Shown here in pieces: positions 9,521 to 18,057 of a stretch of DNA of 64,000 bases (the first letter of the stretch is position 1; each line of letters begins with the position of its first letter). The notes below the pieces were generated by a model. That model had not been told where the DNA came from, did no database searches, and worked only from the letters and a program-made list of their open reading frames with translations. The position numbers and the translations under genes are program-made. The stretch comes from Deltaproteobacteria bacterium (GTDB lineage: Bacteria > Desulfobacterota > Syntrophobacteria > Syntrophobacterales > Syntrophobacteraceae). The DNA is taken from contig JAAYVE010000055.1 of NCBI GenBank assembly GCA_012517315.1, forward strand, positions 99,878 to 163,877, written 5' to 3'.

Positions 9521-10234
9521 ATGATCGATTTCATTGCTCCCTTGACCATCGGCTTTTTCGGAAGTCTGCACTGCCTGGGCATGTGCGGTCCGCTTGTCGT
9601 TGCCTATTCCATCAAGGTAACCCCCCCCCGTACGGATGCGTCCCCCGAAGTTCTCCTTTCAGCAAGGCAGCTCTGGGGAAAAAGGCTCCTGCATCACGGT
9701 GCCTTCCATTTTGGCCGTCTTCTTTGCTACGGACTGCTTGGGGCCGCCGCCGCCGGCCTTTTCCGTGCCGCTGACCTAAGCAGGCTCTTTTTCCACATCC
9801 GCGTGGACGTGCATCTGGTGAGTGGAATGCTACTCATGGTTTTGGGAGCACTGCTCATGCGGGTTGTGCCGGTGCCGGCCTTTTTCGGCAGCTCCTCCTC
9901 CTCCGCCGCCGCCTTTCTGGGCAAGCCGATTCAACGGCTCTTGACATCGCGCAGCCTCGTGTCCAAGGCCGCCCTCGGTTTTTCCATCGGTTTTCTCCCC
10001 TGTTGCCTTTCCTGGGCCATGATCCTCACCGCAGCAAGCACTATGCATTTCGCCAAAGGATTTCAGACCATGATCGCCTTCGGACTGGGGACCCTCCCCG
10101 CCCTCTATTTGACCGGTCTCATGTCCACCATGCTGACGGTCAGGATCCGTTCCATGGGGGAGCGGTTCGCAGGTCTCTCCGTCATGGTCATGGGCATCCT
10201 TCTGATGCTGAGAGGCTTTGGAATCATCTCGTGA
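9521..10234 (+). CDS. Sulfite exporter TauE/SafE-family membrane protein
   Basis: A 237-residue integral membrane protein of the DsbD-transmembrane-like/SafE (UreH-type) group. It opens with hydrophobic helix 1 containing the hallmark G-S-L-H-C-L-G-M-C-G-P motif, and has a second copy-like G-F-L-P-C-C-L-S-W motif in helix 4. Six to seven helices are present. Relatives next to CcoI/FixI-type copper ATPases (often called CcoH/CcoS neighbours or SafE) are thought to help metal or thiol handling during cytochrome maturation. The start ATG at 9521 fits the helix; the ribosome-binding site is weak. It overlaps the copper ATPase gene by GTGA. Confidence 0.85.
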   Translation: MIDFIAPLTIGFFGSLHCLGMCGPLVVAYSIKVTPPRTDASPEVLLSARQLWGKRLLHHGAFHFGRLLCYGLLGAAAAGLFRAADLSRLFFHIRVDVHLVSGMLLMVLGALLMRVVPVPAFFGSSSSSAAAFLGKPIQRLLTSRSLVSKAALGFSIGFLPCCLSWAMILTAASTMHFAKGFQTMIAFGLGTLPALYLTGLMSTMLTVRIRSMGERFAGLSVMVMGILLMLRGFGIIS

Positions 10235-12717
10235 AAGAACCGGCCGGTCGCCTCCACCCTTCTCACGCCGCGGGCGGAGGGGAGAATCTCTGTTCCTTGT
10301 GCGGTCTCCCCACCAGCAGGTCGCGGGTCCGCGCCGACATCAACGGAACTCTTCACGCTTTTTGCTGCACGGGATGCCTCAGTGTGTTTCAGATCCTTAG
10401 TAACAGTCCTGAGGGACCTCCGGCCGATTTCAGAAAAACGGAACTCTACCGCACCTGCCTGGCGCTGGGGGTGATCGCGAACCCCGGACCCGAAAATGAT
10501 GCAGGCGGGGCGGAATCGCCCGACCCCGAACCGGAGCGCCTTTCCCAGGAACTGACTCTTCAGGTGGAAGGGATGTGGTGCACTGCATGCGCCTGGATCA
10601 TCGAACACGCCCTCAAGAAGACCCGAGGGGTGACACAGGCCACTGTCTCATTCTTTGCCGATGTGCTGCAGGTGAAATACTTCCCTCACATGATCACTCC
10701 TGAGGAACTCCAGAAACGCGTCCGGCGACTGGGATACCGAGTTCAGCCCATCTCCGACAAACAGGCGGAGGGAGGGATGAATGAAGGCCTCTTCGTGCGT
10801 CTTTGCGTTTCGGCGGCCCTTACCGCCAATATCATGATGATTTCTTTTGCCCTGTATTTCGGTTTTTTCCAGGATTTGGAGGGAGACTCCATCCGGTATC
10901 TTTCCCTGGTGCTCCTGGCACTGGCCACACCGGTGGTTTTCTACGGTGGGTACCCTATCTTCAGGAGAGGACTGGGGGGGATTCGCCACGGAATCATGTC
11001 CATGGAGACTCTCATCTCAGTGGGTGTACTCGCCGCGTACTCTTGCAGCGTCGCCCAAATCAGCATGGGAACTCTTCATCTCTACTTCGACACGGCATCA
11101 ATGCTCGTGACGGTGGTCATGATCGGGAAATTCATTGAAGGCCGCGCCAAGGAAAAGATTTTTCGAGGGATCTCTCACCTATACAGCCTCTACCGCACCA
11201 AGGTCCGCTTGGTACAGGACGGTCGCGAGCGATGGGTCAACTCCGAGGCGTTGCAGGTGGGAGACATTTTCTGGGTCCTCGCGGGGGAGCGAATCCCTTT
11301 GGACGGCACAGTCCTCTCCGGCAAGGGCGGAGCGGACGAGTCGATTCTCACGGGGGAGGTTCAGCCCGTAGGGAAAAGCCCCGGGGACCGGGTTGTCGCG
11401 GGCGCCGTGCTTCTGGAAGGTAAACTGGAAGTGAAGACATCCCGCCCTGCCGAAAACGGCACGATCATGGAAATGATTCGAATCATCCGGTCGATTCTCG
11501 CCGAAAAGAGTCCCTTCGAACACCTGGCCGATCGCATCACCCGGCGCCTTGTCCCCCTCGTCCTTCTTCTCGCCGGCGCCGTTTTCTGCACACTATGGCT
11601 AATGGGGAGTTCATCCCATGACTCCTTGATGCGTGCGCTGACAGTCCTCGTCATCACCTGCCCCTGCGCCCTTGCCGTGGCCACTCCCCTGGCCAAGATC
11701 GCGTGCATTCAGGCCGGGAAGGCGGCGGGGATTCTCATTCGAGACCACCAGGCCTTCGAAACTGCGCGGAACCTGACGCAAGTCGTGCTGGACAAGACAG
11801 GCACATTGACGAAGGGAGAATTTTCCCTCAACGGGATCATCCCCGTCGGTTCGTCGGAAGAGGAGGTTCTCAGGCGAGCTGCTTCTGTGGAAATCCATTC
11901 GGACCACTTCCTCGCCCGGGTGATCCTGCAGAGAGCGAGCGGATTGCCCCTTGAGACGGTCCTGTGTTATGAGGCTTTGCCGGGAATGGGAATTCGGGGG
12001 ACCCTAACATGCGGAGATGTGGGCGTGGGAAACCGTGCCCTTATGGGGCACATGGGGATCCACATACCCCATTTCTTGGAGGAAGTGGCCAGGGGACTCG
12101 AAAACCGAGGCTCCACCGTTCTCTTCTGTGCGTGGGACAATGGGGTCCAGGGGGTGATGCACTTCGGAGATGTGGTGAGGGAGAGCGCCATTTCTCTCGT
12201 GCAGCGACTGAAATCGAAAGGCATTATCGTTCGGATGGCATCAGGGGACTCCAGGAAGACGACAGAAGCTCTGGCCGGAACACTGGGAATCGAATTCTGG
12301 CATGGAGAATTGCTCCCCTTAGAAAAGAAGATAATCGTTGAAGACCTTCAGCAGCAAGGGCAATGTGTGGGTTTCGTGGGAGACGGGATCAACGACGCCC
12401 CGGCCCTCACCCAGGCGGATGTGGGGTTCGCCTGTGGCACGGTCGCCCAGGTGCTTCACGAAGCAGGGCATGTCAATCTGCCTTCGGGCAACCCTTCTTT
12501 GGTGATTCAATCCATCGAACTTTCGAGGGAGACATGCAGGACGATCCGGCAGAATCTTTTCTTCGCCCTTCTCTACAACGCCCTGGCAATCCCTCTTGCG
12601 GCCCTCGGATTTATGAACCCCATGGTTGCCGTTTTCGCCATGTTTGCGAGCAGCTTGAGCGTCATTGGAAACACCTTGCGACTCACACGCCGCTGGAACA
12701 CCGCGGACAGGTATTGA
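10231..12717 (+). CDS. Copper-translocating P1B-type ATPase (CcoI/FixI-like)
   Basis: An 828-residue inner-membrane ATPase. Residues about 20-55 form the Cys-rich N-terminal metal-binding domain typical of CcoI/FixI (C-S-L-C-G and F-C-C-T-G-C). A heavy-metal-associated domain with MWCTAC (117-120) follows. Then come transmembrane helices, TGE (374-376), the CPC ion-binding motif (477-479), DKTGT phosphorylation site (521-525) and the GDGINDAPAL hinge. This class exports Cu(I), often to supply periplasmic copper enzymes rather than for tolerance. The start is a GTG overlapping the upstream stop (GTGA). No oxidase genes are in the window, so its client is unknown. Confidence 0.93.
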   Translation: MKEPAGRLHPSHAAGGGENLCSLCGLPTSRSRVRADINGTLHAFCCTGCLSVFQILSNSPEGPPADFRKTELYRTCLALGVIANPGPENDAGGAESPDPEPERLSQELTLQVEGMWCTACAWIIEHALKKTRGVTQATVSFFADVLQVKYFPHMITPEELQKRVRRLGYRVQPISDKQAEGGMNEGLFVRLCVSAALTANIMMISFALYFGFFQDLEGDSIRYLSLVLLALATPVVFYGGYPIFRRGLGGIRHGIMSMETLISVGVLAAYSCSVAQISMGTLHLYFDTASMLVTVVMIGKFIEGRAKEKIFRGISHLYSLYRTKVRLVQDGRERWVNSEALQVGDIFWVLAGERIPLDGTVLSGKGGADESILTGEVQPVGKSPGDRVVAGAVLLEGKLEVKTSRPAENGTIMEMIRIIRSILAEKSPFEHLADRITRRLVPLVLLLAGAVFCTLWLMGSSSHDSLMRALTVLVITCPCALAVATPLAKIACIQAGKAAGILIRDHQAFETARNLTQVVLDKTGTLTKGEFSLNGIIPVGSSEEEVLRRAASVEIHSDHFLARVILQRASGLPLETVLCYEALPGMGIRGTLTCGDVGVGNRALMGHMGIHIPHFLEEVARGLENRGSTVLFCAWDNGVQGVMHFGDVVRESAISLVQRLKSKGIIVRMASGDSRKTTEALAGTLGIEFWHGELLPLEKKIIVEDLQQQGQCVGFVGDGINDAPALTQADVGFACGTVAQVLHEAGHVNLPSGNPSLVIQSIELSRETCRTIRQNLFFALLYNALAIPLAALGFMNPMVAVFAMFASSLSVIGNTLRLTRRWNTADRY

Positions 12718-12850
12718 GACTTGCGAACCACCGCGTTGAAAGGGCTCCCACGAGACCCCCGGCACATGGGAAAGCGCTTGAACGGAACTCTGGATCGCCG
12801 GGACGACGGGAGTGCAGTCACGAACAAGCAGAAAAGGAGGCACGAACATC

Positions 12851-13468
12851 ATGCAGAAACGGCGCTCGACACTGTTGGCGTGGATCTTGGCCGGATCCCT
12901 TCTCCTGGCGCGGGGAGCGGACCTTTTGGCCGCAGGGACTGAGGGGGGACCGCAAACCGGGAATCCGGTCGTCGTCATGAAAACGTCGGAAGGACCCATC
13001 CACATAGAACTATGGGCCGAGAAAGCTCCCGAGACGGTCAAGAACTTCCTGCGCTACGTGGATGAGGGGTTCTACGAGGGCACCATCTTCCACCGGGTCA
13101 TCGACAATTTCATGATTCAGGGAGGAGGGTTCACCCGTGATATGAAGCAGAAGCAGCCCCATGAACCGATCAAGAATGAAGCGACGCCGGATCTCAAAAA
13201 CGATAGGGGGACCATTGCCATGGCGAGGACCTCCGTCGTGGACAGTGCCACCAGCCAGTTTTTCATCAATGTCCGGGACAACGACGCATTGAATCAGAGA
13301 GACCGGACCCCTTCAGGGTTCGGGTACGCCGTTTTCGGCAAGGTCATCGACGGAATGGATGTTGTGGATCGTATCCGCAAGGTTCGAACCACTAGTGTCG
13401 GCCCCCATCAGAACGTCCCCGTGAACCCTGTGGTGATCGAGAGCGTTCAGCGCGCCAATCAGCACTGA
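12851..13468 (+). CDS. Exported cyclophilin-type peptidyl-prolyl cis-trans isomerase
   Basis: A 205-residue cyclophilin with a clear signal peptide (about residues 1-28). It has the catalytic pattern [13 protein letters not shown] followed by S-Q-F-F-I-N-V and [12 protein letters not shown]. It should speed proline isomerisation in the periplasm. The ATG at 12851 is preceded by AAGGAGG. It has a usual length for bacterial PpiA. The gene is separated by about 130 bases from the copper ATPase and is probably its own transcription unit. Confidence 0.93.
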   Translation: MQKRRSTLLAWILAGSLLLARGADLLAAGTEGGPQTGNPVVVMKTSEGPIHIELWAEKAPETVKNFLRYVDEGFYEGTIFHRVIDNFMIQGGGFTRDMKQKQPHEPIKNEATPDLKNDRGTIAMARTSVVDSATSQFFINVRDNDALNQRDRTPSGFGYAVFGKVIDGMDVVDRIRKVRTTSVGPHQNVPVNPVVIESVQRANQH

Positions 13469-13601
13469 TGCCCATTAGTGAGTGGTCCCGAGGATCCCGC
13501 CCCCAGAGGGCAGGGGACCGGGACAGGAAATCCTCCTTTGTGGAAGAGACTCACCAAAGAGTTGATGTGGGGAGAGAAAATTCGGAACGGAGATCTGTGA
13601 C

Positions 13602-13790
13602 ATGGGAAAATGCGCCGCCCTCTACTGGAAGACGAAGGCACTCCTCGACTACATCGCAAGCGAACATGTCTACGACAAATTGGGAGACGCCGGTTGCGGC
13701 GGTGTCGATCCCTACAGGTCCGAGACGTTCCATCGGCTCATTGTGGATGCGGACGCCGCCTTGAAGAATTTTGAAGAGGGAATGTCCTGA
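13602..13790 (+). CDS. Small hypothetical protein (62 aa)
   Basis: A short soluble protein with an ATG preceded by CGGAG at about 9-10 bases. The composition is protein-like, with a Y-W-K-T-K-A-L-L-D-Y-I helix, a G-C-G-G turn and a C-terminal helix rich in D and A. I do not recognise a family. It lies alone between the cyclophilin gene and a convergent kinase. The call rests on the ribosome-binding site and composition only. Confidence 0.45.
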   Translation: MGKCAALYWKTKALLDYIASEHVYDKLGDAGCGGVDPYRSETFHRLIVDADAALKNFEEGMS

Positions 13791-13930
13791 GAAGAATTGC
13801 CTTAGGCGGGAGTCCTCCTGAAGGGACGGTAGAATGCCCTCTCTTGCGGGCGGCTAGAGCCCAGCCGTGGATGACACGGGGAGCTCCGAAACGCCCTTTC
13901 CGGGCAGAACTGCGGCGGCGCTGTGAAGGA

Positions 13931-15724
13931 CTAAAGTCCCCTGGAAAAGTAGCAGTAGAAAGTCACCCCCCCCTTGCGGCCCGGTTTTGCCATGACCTTC
14001 CCCCCGTGTTTTTCAGCAATCTCCTTGACGATGGCCAAACCCAAACCGGTCCCCTGAATGCCCCTTGCCGTCTCGTTTCGTTGAAACACACCAAAAATCT
14101 TCTCGCAATCTACGTCTCGGATCCCGACACCGTCATCGGTCACGGAGAAGATGTGGAAATCTTCGTCCTGTTCGTAGCCGATCCTCACCTCGCTCAGATC
14201 GGGGCCTCCATATTTGAGAGCGTTGTCCACAAGGTTCCTCAGAACGCGCAAAAGAGACATCCGGTCTGCCCGAATGGAGGGAGTGCTGTCGGGCTGAACC
14301 CAGTCGATCCCACGGACACTGAGCAAAGCGTCGAATTCGTCCCGCACCATCCTAATGACCTCGATGGGCTTGAATTCCTCATAGTGTACCGGGATTTCCT
14401 TTGTCTTGATGTACTCATTGATCTCCTCAATCAACCCGACGGCCTGTTCTGAAGCCTTCAGGATCTGCTCGCAGTACCTGCGTCCCTTTTCGTCCAACAC
14501 ATGAGCGTACTGCCTGTGCAGAAGTCTCACGAGGCCGTTGATGCCGATGATGGGGCTCTTCAAGTCATGGGACACGGAGTATGCGAACAGTTTGATCTTT
14601 TCAGCATTGTTCCTCACTTCCTGTTCCATCAACTTGTGTTCGGTGATGTCCCGAATGGATTCGATGGCGCCGATGATCCTGCCGCTATCATCGAGGAGAG
14701 GAGACGCCATGATCCACAGGTATGCTCCCTCTCCGAGATAGGTCTGAGGAACGAATGCCTCGGCGTAGATCGTGTTTCCCTTCTTCCTGATGAAGTCATA
14801 GGCATGGGGAAAATCGATCTCCCCACAGAAAACCAGGTCGATGAGCATGGGCCGGCTGTCTCCGTAGAACGGAACGGCATAGGCATGGTTGCCCTTCCCC
14901 AGAATGTCCTCTTTCGGAACCCCCGTCATGATCTCAATGGCCCTGTTCCAAGCGATCACTTTTCGGTCCTCATCGATGACCAGCGTCGCATCGGGGAGAA
15001 ACTCGATGATCCCGAGGAGCTTCTGGTGGGCAACCTTCAATTCCTCCTCCGCCTTCTTTCGCTGGGTGATGTTGCGGGCAATGCCCTCCACGGCGACAAT
15101 ATTGCCCTCTTCGTCGTAGATCGGTGCCGTGTGCTCCTCGGTCCAGATGATGGTGCCATCCTCACGCACCCAACGAAGCTCAGGCAAGCACAAGGCCGGA
15201 ACCCCCTCTTGAAATGTTCTTGCACGGAACACGCACTCCAGCAGGGGGGTGTCCTCAGGATGAACCAGCTTGAAGGGAAGATCCGGGTCGGCGTAGTATT
15301 CATCGGGGGTACAACCGGTGATGCGCTGTACGGAGGGACTTATGAAAGTAAAGCGACGGCGGGGGATGAATTCAAAACGATAGACGATGTCCGGGGCATT
15401 CTCGGCCAGGCGCCTGTAACGCTCCTCGCTTTTCCGCAAAGCCTCTTCAGCCCTGCGCCGCTCCGAAATTTCCTGCTGGAGTTTGTGGTTCGCATACTCC
15501 AGTTCGGCCGTACGCTCGGCAACGATGTTCTCGAGGTAAGCCTGGTTCCGCCTCAGCTCATCTTCGAGTTCCCTTGTGGAGGCGGGGTGCGGCATGAAGG
15601 AGACGTCACGGAGTCCCCCCCCACGCTGAGAGGCCGACTGCCTCTCCTCCATCCGGGCGATGTGCAAGCGAAGAACTTCCAGTTCCCGTAACAGCTCCTC
15701 CTTGCTTTTCTCTGTGTCTTTCAT
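13931..15724 (-). CDS. PAS-PAS sensor histidine kinase
   Basis: A 597-residue soluble kinase. A charged coiled coil fills the first 30 residues and another lies at about 50-100. Two PAS domains follow (about 98-225 and 232-365). HisKA carries the phosphoacceptor in SVSHDLKSP (His386), and HATPase_c has LVDNALKYG, DDGVGI and GTGLGLAI. The dimerisation box resembles the bacteriophytochrome-type HWE-unlike class. No transmembrane helix or receiver is present, so input is cytosolic and the partner regulator lies elsewhere. I prefer the ATG at 15724 (AAGGG 9 bases upstream) over that at 15733. It is 12 bases downstream of the transpeptidase gene and may be cotranscribed with it. Confidence 0.9.
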   Translation of the reverse strand: MKDTEKSKEELLRELEVLRLHIARMEERQSASQRGGGLRDVSFMPHPASTRELEDELRRNQAYLENIVAERTAELEYANHKLQQEISERRRAEEALRKSEERYRRLAENAPDIVYRFEFIPRRRFTFISPSVQRITGCTPDEYYADPDLPFKLVHPEDTPLLECVFRARTFQEGVPALCLPELRWVREDGTIIWTEEHTAPIYDEEGNIVAVEGIARNITQRKKAEEELKVAHQKLLGIIEFLPDATLVIDEDRKVIAWNRAIEIMTGVPKEDILGKGNHAYAVPFYGDSRPMLIDLVFCGEIDFPHAYDFIRKKGNTIYAEAFVPQTYLGEGAYLWIMASPLLDDSGRIIGAIESIRDITEHKLMEQEVRNNAEKIKLFAYSVSHDLKSPIIGINGLVRLLHRQYAHVLDEKGRRYCEQILKASEQAVGLIEEINEYIKTKEIPVHYEEFKPIEVIRMVRDEFDALLSVRGIDWVQPDSTPSIRADRMSLLRVLRNLVDNALKYGGPDLSEVRIGYEQDEDFHIFSVTDDGVGIRDVDCEKIFGVFQRNETARGIQGTGLGLAIVKEIAEKHGGKVMAKPGRKGGVTFYCYFSRGL

Positions 15725-15736
15725 CCGTTCCATCCC

Positions 15737-16555
15737 TTAGGGAGAAGCGGCTCTCAAAGGCTTGGACAGCAGTCTACGCAGATCTTCCAGGGATTCGGTG
15801 ATGACCACAACAGTCTGTGTGTCGCTCCAGTGGAAAAGCTCCTCGGCCGCCTCCACAGGAAGGATCAGGCAACCGTGTGAACAATAAGGCCCCGTGAGAT
15901 ATCCCGCGTGAATCCAGACCGCGTCGTAAACCCTCAGGGCCCAGGGCATCCATGCAGGTTCTCCGAAATCGTTGCGGTAACTGCGGGAATACTTGTCCGC
16001 CTCCTTTTCCAGGACTCTGAACACCCCGGCCTCAGTGGCTTCCCCAGGCTTTCCCAACCCCACGTGGGACCCGCCCACGCGCTTCCCGCGCGCATACCAC
16101 CCCAGGAAGGGAATATCCTTCACCACCACGATGGACCTCGGCAAATGGGAGAGGTTCGGGAGCACGTCGGGCAGAGGGTTCCAGTCACGAAACGCCCTGA
16201 AATCGTTGGGAACCTGGAGAGGCCGCCCATCCCGGATGTCCCCCGTGATGCTGAAATCAGCCTTGGTATTCAATCTGGCCAAAATCTTCACACATTGGGA
16301 GCGGTCAAGGGTTGGATCCAACTTCTCCCAACGGAGGAATTCCTCCTCCTTGAACACCCGCCTCGTCCACCCATGATCGGTAATCCTCTCCGGCACCGGT
16401 GGCCGCTGCAACTCTTCATCCGGCAGGCCGGCCTTCTCTTCCTGCGCTGCAGGATGAACCCGCCCAGACCCCTTGGACTCCATCAACGGTGCGCATCCGA
16501 GAAGCACCAGACAGATGAGCATTGCTCCCATGGCAGTAAAACCACGTCGTCCCAT
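15737..16555 (-). CDS. L,D-transpeptidase (YkuD) lipoprotein
   Basis: A 272-residue exported enzyme. The start ATG at 16555 has AAGGAGAG upstream. The N-terminus is a lipoprotein signal with lipobox L-L-G-C near residue 18. The C-terminal YkuD catalytic domain shows the signature I-H-A-G-Y at the front and S-H-G-C-L-I-L at the end, the cysteine being the nucleophile. Such enzymes make 3-3 peptidoglycan cross-links or attach lipoproteins to the wall. It lies just upstream of a sensor kinase on the same strand. Confidence 0.9.
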   Translation of the reverse strand: MGRRGFTAMGAMLICLVLLGCAPLMESKGSGRVHPAAQEEKAGLPDEELQRPPVPERITDHGWTRRVFKEEEFLRWEKLDPTLDRSQCVKILARLNTKADFSITGDIRDGRPLQVPNDFRAFRDWNPLPDVLPNLSHLPRSIVVVKDIPFLGWYARGKRVGGSHVGLGKPGEATEAGVFRVLEKEADKYSRSYRNDFGEPAWMPWALRVYDAVWIHAGYLTGPYCSHGCLILPVEAAEELFHWSDTQTVVVITESLEDLRRLLSKPLRAASP

Positions 16556-16931
16556 CAGGTCGCTCTCTCCTTTGCTCTGCAAGCCTGGAACACGGTCCTG
16601 CCACGGATCGCGGCAGGACAGCACCCTTCATGGCTCAAATTGAAGGCTTTGTCCACTCCATTGTTTCTTCGCACGGGGGGAAAAGACCTTCTTGATTCTC
16701 CTCCCGGAACCCGGCTACAGCGCTCATGCTCTGGATTGACGCCATGCGTCCGACATGCTAGAAGTCCGCATCAAGATGCACTTTGAAACACCGTTGACAG
16801 TCCAAACGGTGTTTTCGGCGCCCCCATCGCTTTCGGCGCAAACGCGTCTTCCGGCAGTCGGAATCTTCGATTTACGCGAAGCAATCCCTTCCCCTTTGTT
16901 TGATTTTGACAACCGCCGATGGAGGACCGTC
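16556..16931. other. Divergent intergenic region
   Basis: About 375 bases between the transpeptidase and a secreted hypothetical protein. A TTGACA at 16795-16800 on the plus strand is a fair -35 box, but no good -10 lies 17 bases on. No RNA or repeat was seen. Confidence 0.35.
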
Positions 16932-17504
16932 ATGTGGAGAAAAGGAACGAAGGCCTTGCTGGTTTGGTCCGCAGCAACCCTGGTCATCTTTTGTGGACTG
17001 CCTTCCGCTCACGGAAAGCGCCTCCGCCTTCTTGATACAAGAAACGAGTATGGCGGCAGAACCCACGAGGAAACCTATTCCGCCCAAGATGGGGAGCACC
17101 GCGAAGGAATCCTTCGCATTGTTTTCCATCGTGATGCAAAAGGATTGGTCAAACAGACGGATACGCACTTCCTCCACGAACATGCGCAGGCCCATCACAT
17201 CATTCTCAGGAGGCAATTTTACTCTCATGCCCCCCAGCGCAAGCCGGTGTTGACAAGGGTCGAATTCTATTACACGCCCCGTTTCTCCGACTCGCAAGGC
17301 ATACACAGGTGCGAAAGACACTATGATGAGGAGGGAAAGGAGAGCAGGGCCGATTTCCATTTCACGAGTGAATGGGAGAAAAGAAAAAACTACGCAAAAC
17401 TTGAAGTCTATTATGACGACAAGGGGGAGATCACCAAACAGGTTTACGTGGACTCCATGGGAAGAATCATTGCCTCCGAAGACCGGGACGGGAACCCCCT
17501 CTGA
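16932..17504 (+). CDS. Secreted hypothetical protein (190 aa)
   Basis: The ATG at 16932 follows GGAGGA by about 5 bases and begins a typical signal peptide (residues 1-28, ending S-A-H-G). The mature part is strongly hydrophilic and beta-rich, full of alternating Y, R, E and K strands such as V-E-F-Y-Y-T and K-L-E-V-Y-Y-D-D-K-G. This recalls YD- or MORN-like antiparallel repeats, but I cannot assign a family. There are no catalytic motifs. It converges on the LysM gene. Likely periplasmic; function unknown. Confidence 0.7.
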   Translation: MWRKGTKALLVWSAATLVIFCGLPSAHGKRLRLLDTRNEYGGRTHEETYSAQDGEHREGILRIVFHRDAKGLVKQTDTHFLHEHAQAHHIILRRQFYSHAPQRKPVLTRVEFYYTPRFSDSQGIHRCERHYDEEGKESRADFHFTSEWEKRKNYAKLEVYYDDKGEITKQVYVDSMGRIIASEDRDGNPL

Positions 17505-17600
17505 CCGCTGCACTGGCTCTGGCAGTGAAAAGGGTGAAAGGGGCACCCGCCGCTTCCTGATTTCCCGTCCAGCCCGAGAGGCACTTTTCTATCCTCTTTT

Positions 17601-18038
17601 TCAACGCGGGCCAAATATCCCTTCCTCGCTGTCCTCTTCTTCAACGTCCTGCGGGAGTCGACCCGGATGGGATGGCGGTCTGGTTTTCCTGGACCTGGTT
17701 CGGGGAGCTGTTGAAGCCTTTGGCTGCTCACTGTGGACCGAGGCCATGCTCACCGGCACTCTCACGATGTCATTTTTCTTGAGGCGCCAAGGGTCCAGGG
17801 AAGGGTTGTGTTCGGCCAGTCGGCGCCAGTGACTCTCTTTCCCCGAATACCATCGGGCAATGCTGGCCATGTTCTCGCCGGCCATCACCCTATGGAAAAT
17901 GAATTCCGATTGCCGGAATGTGGGGGGCGACAGGTCGGCCTCTTTGTGGATCGCATCGTTTGAGAGAGAGCAGCCGGCCCCCAGGAGCGAAGCGACCACC
18001 AGTCCGCAGAGCAGCAGCGCGTTGATGGTTTCTCTCAT
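17601..18038 (-). CDS. LysM-domain lipoprotein
   Basis: A 145-residue lipoprotein. The signal peptide ends in a lipobox (L-L-G-A-G-C near residue 23). A single LysM domain spans about residues 48-97, with the conserved start H-R-V-M-A-G-E-N-M, a middle N-P-S-L-D-P and the final V-R-V-P. It should bind peptidoglycan or related glycans. The tail is basic then acidic and looks disordered. GAGGAAATGGG precedes the ATG. It lies 19 bases downstream of the Ser/Thr kinase gene and is probably cotranscribed with it. Confidence 0.85.
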   Translation of the reverse strand: MRETINALLLCGLVVASLLGAGCSLSNDAIHKEADLSPPTFRQSEFIFHRVMAGENMASIARWYSGKESHWRRLAEHNPSLDPWRLKKNDIVRVPVSMASVHSEQPKASTAPRTRSRKTRPPSHPGRLPQDVEEEDSEEGIFGPR

Positions 18039-18057
18039 CCCATTTCCTCACCCTTTT

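Noticed and set aside
13469..13601. GGTCCC...GGGACC pairing after the cyclophilin gene as a terminator
   Set aside because: The stem is interrupted, several alternative pairings compete, and no T-run follows.
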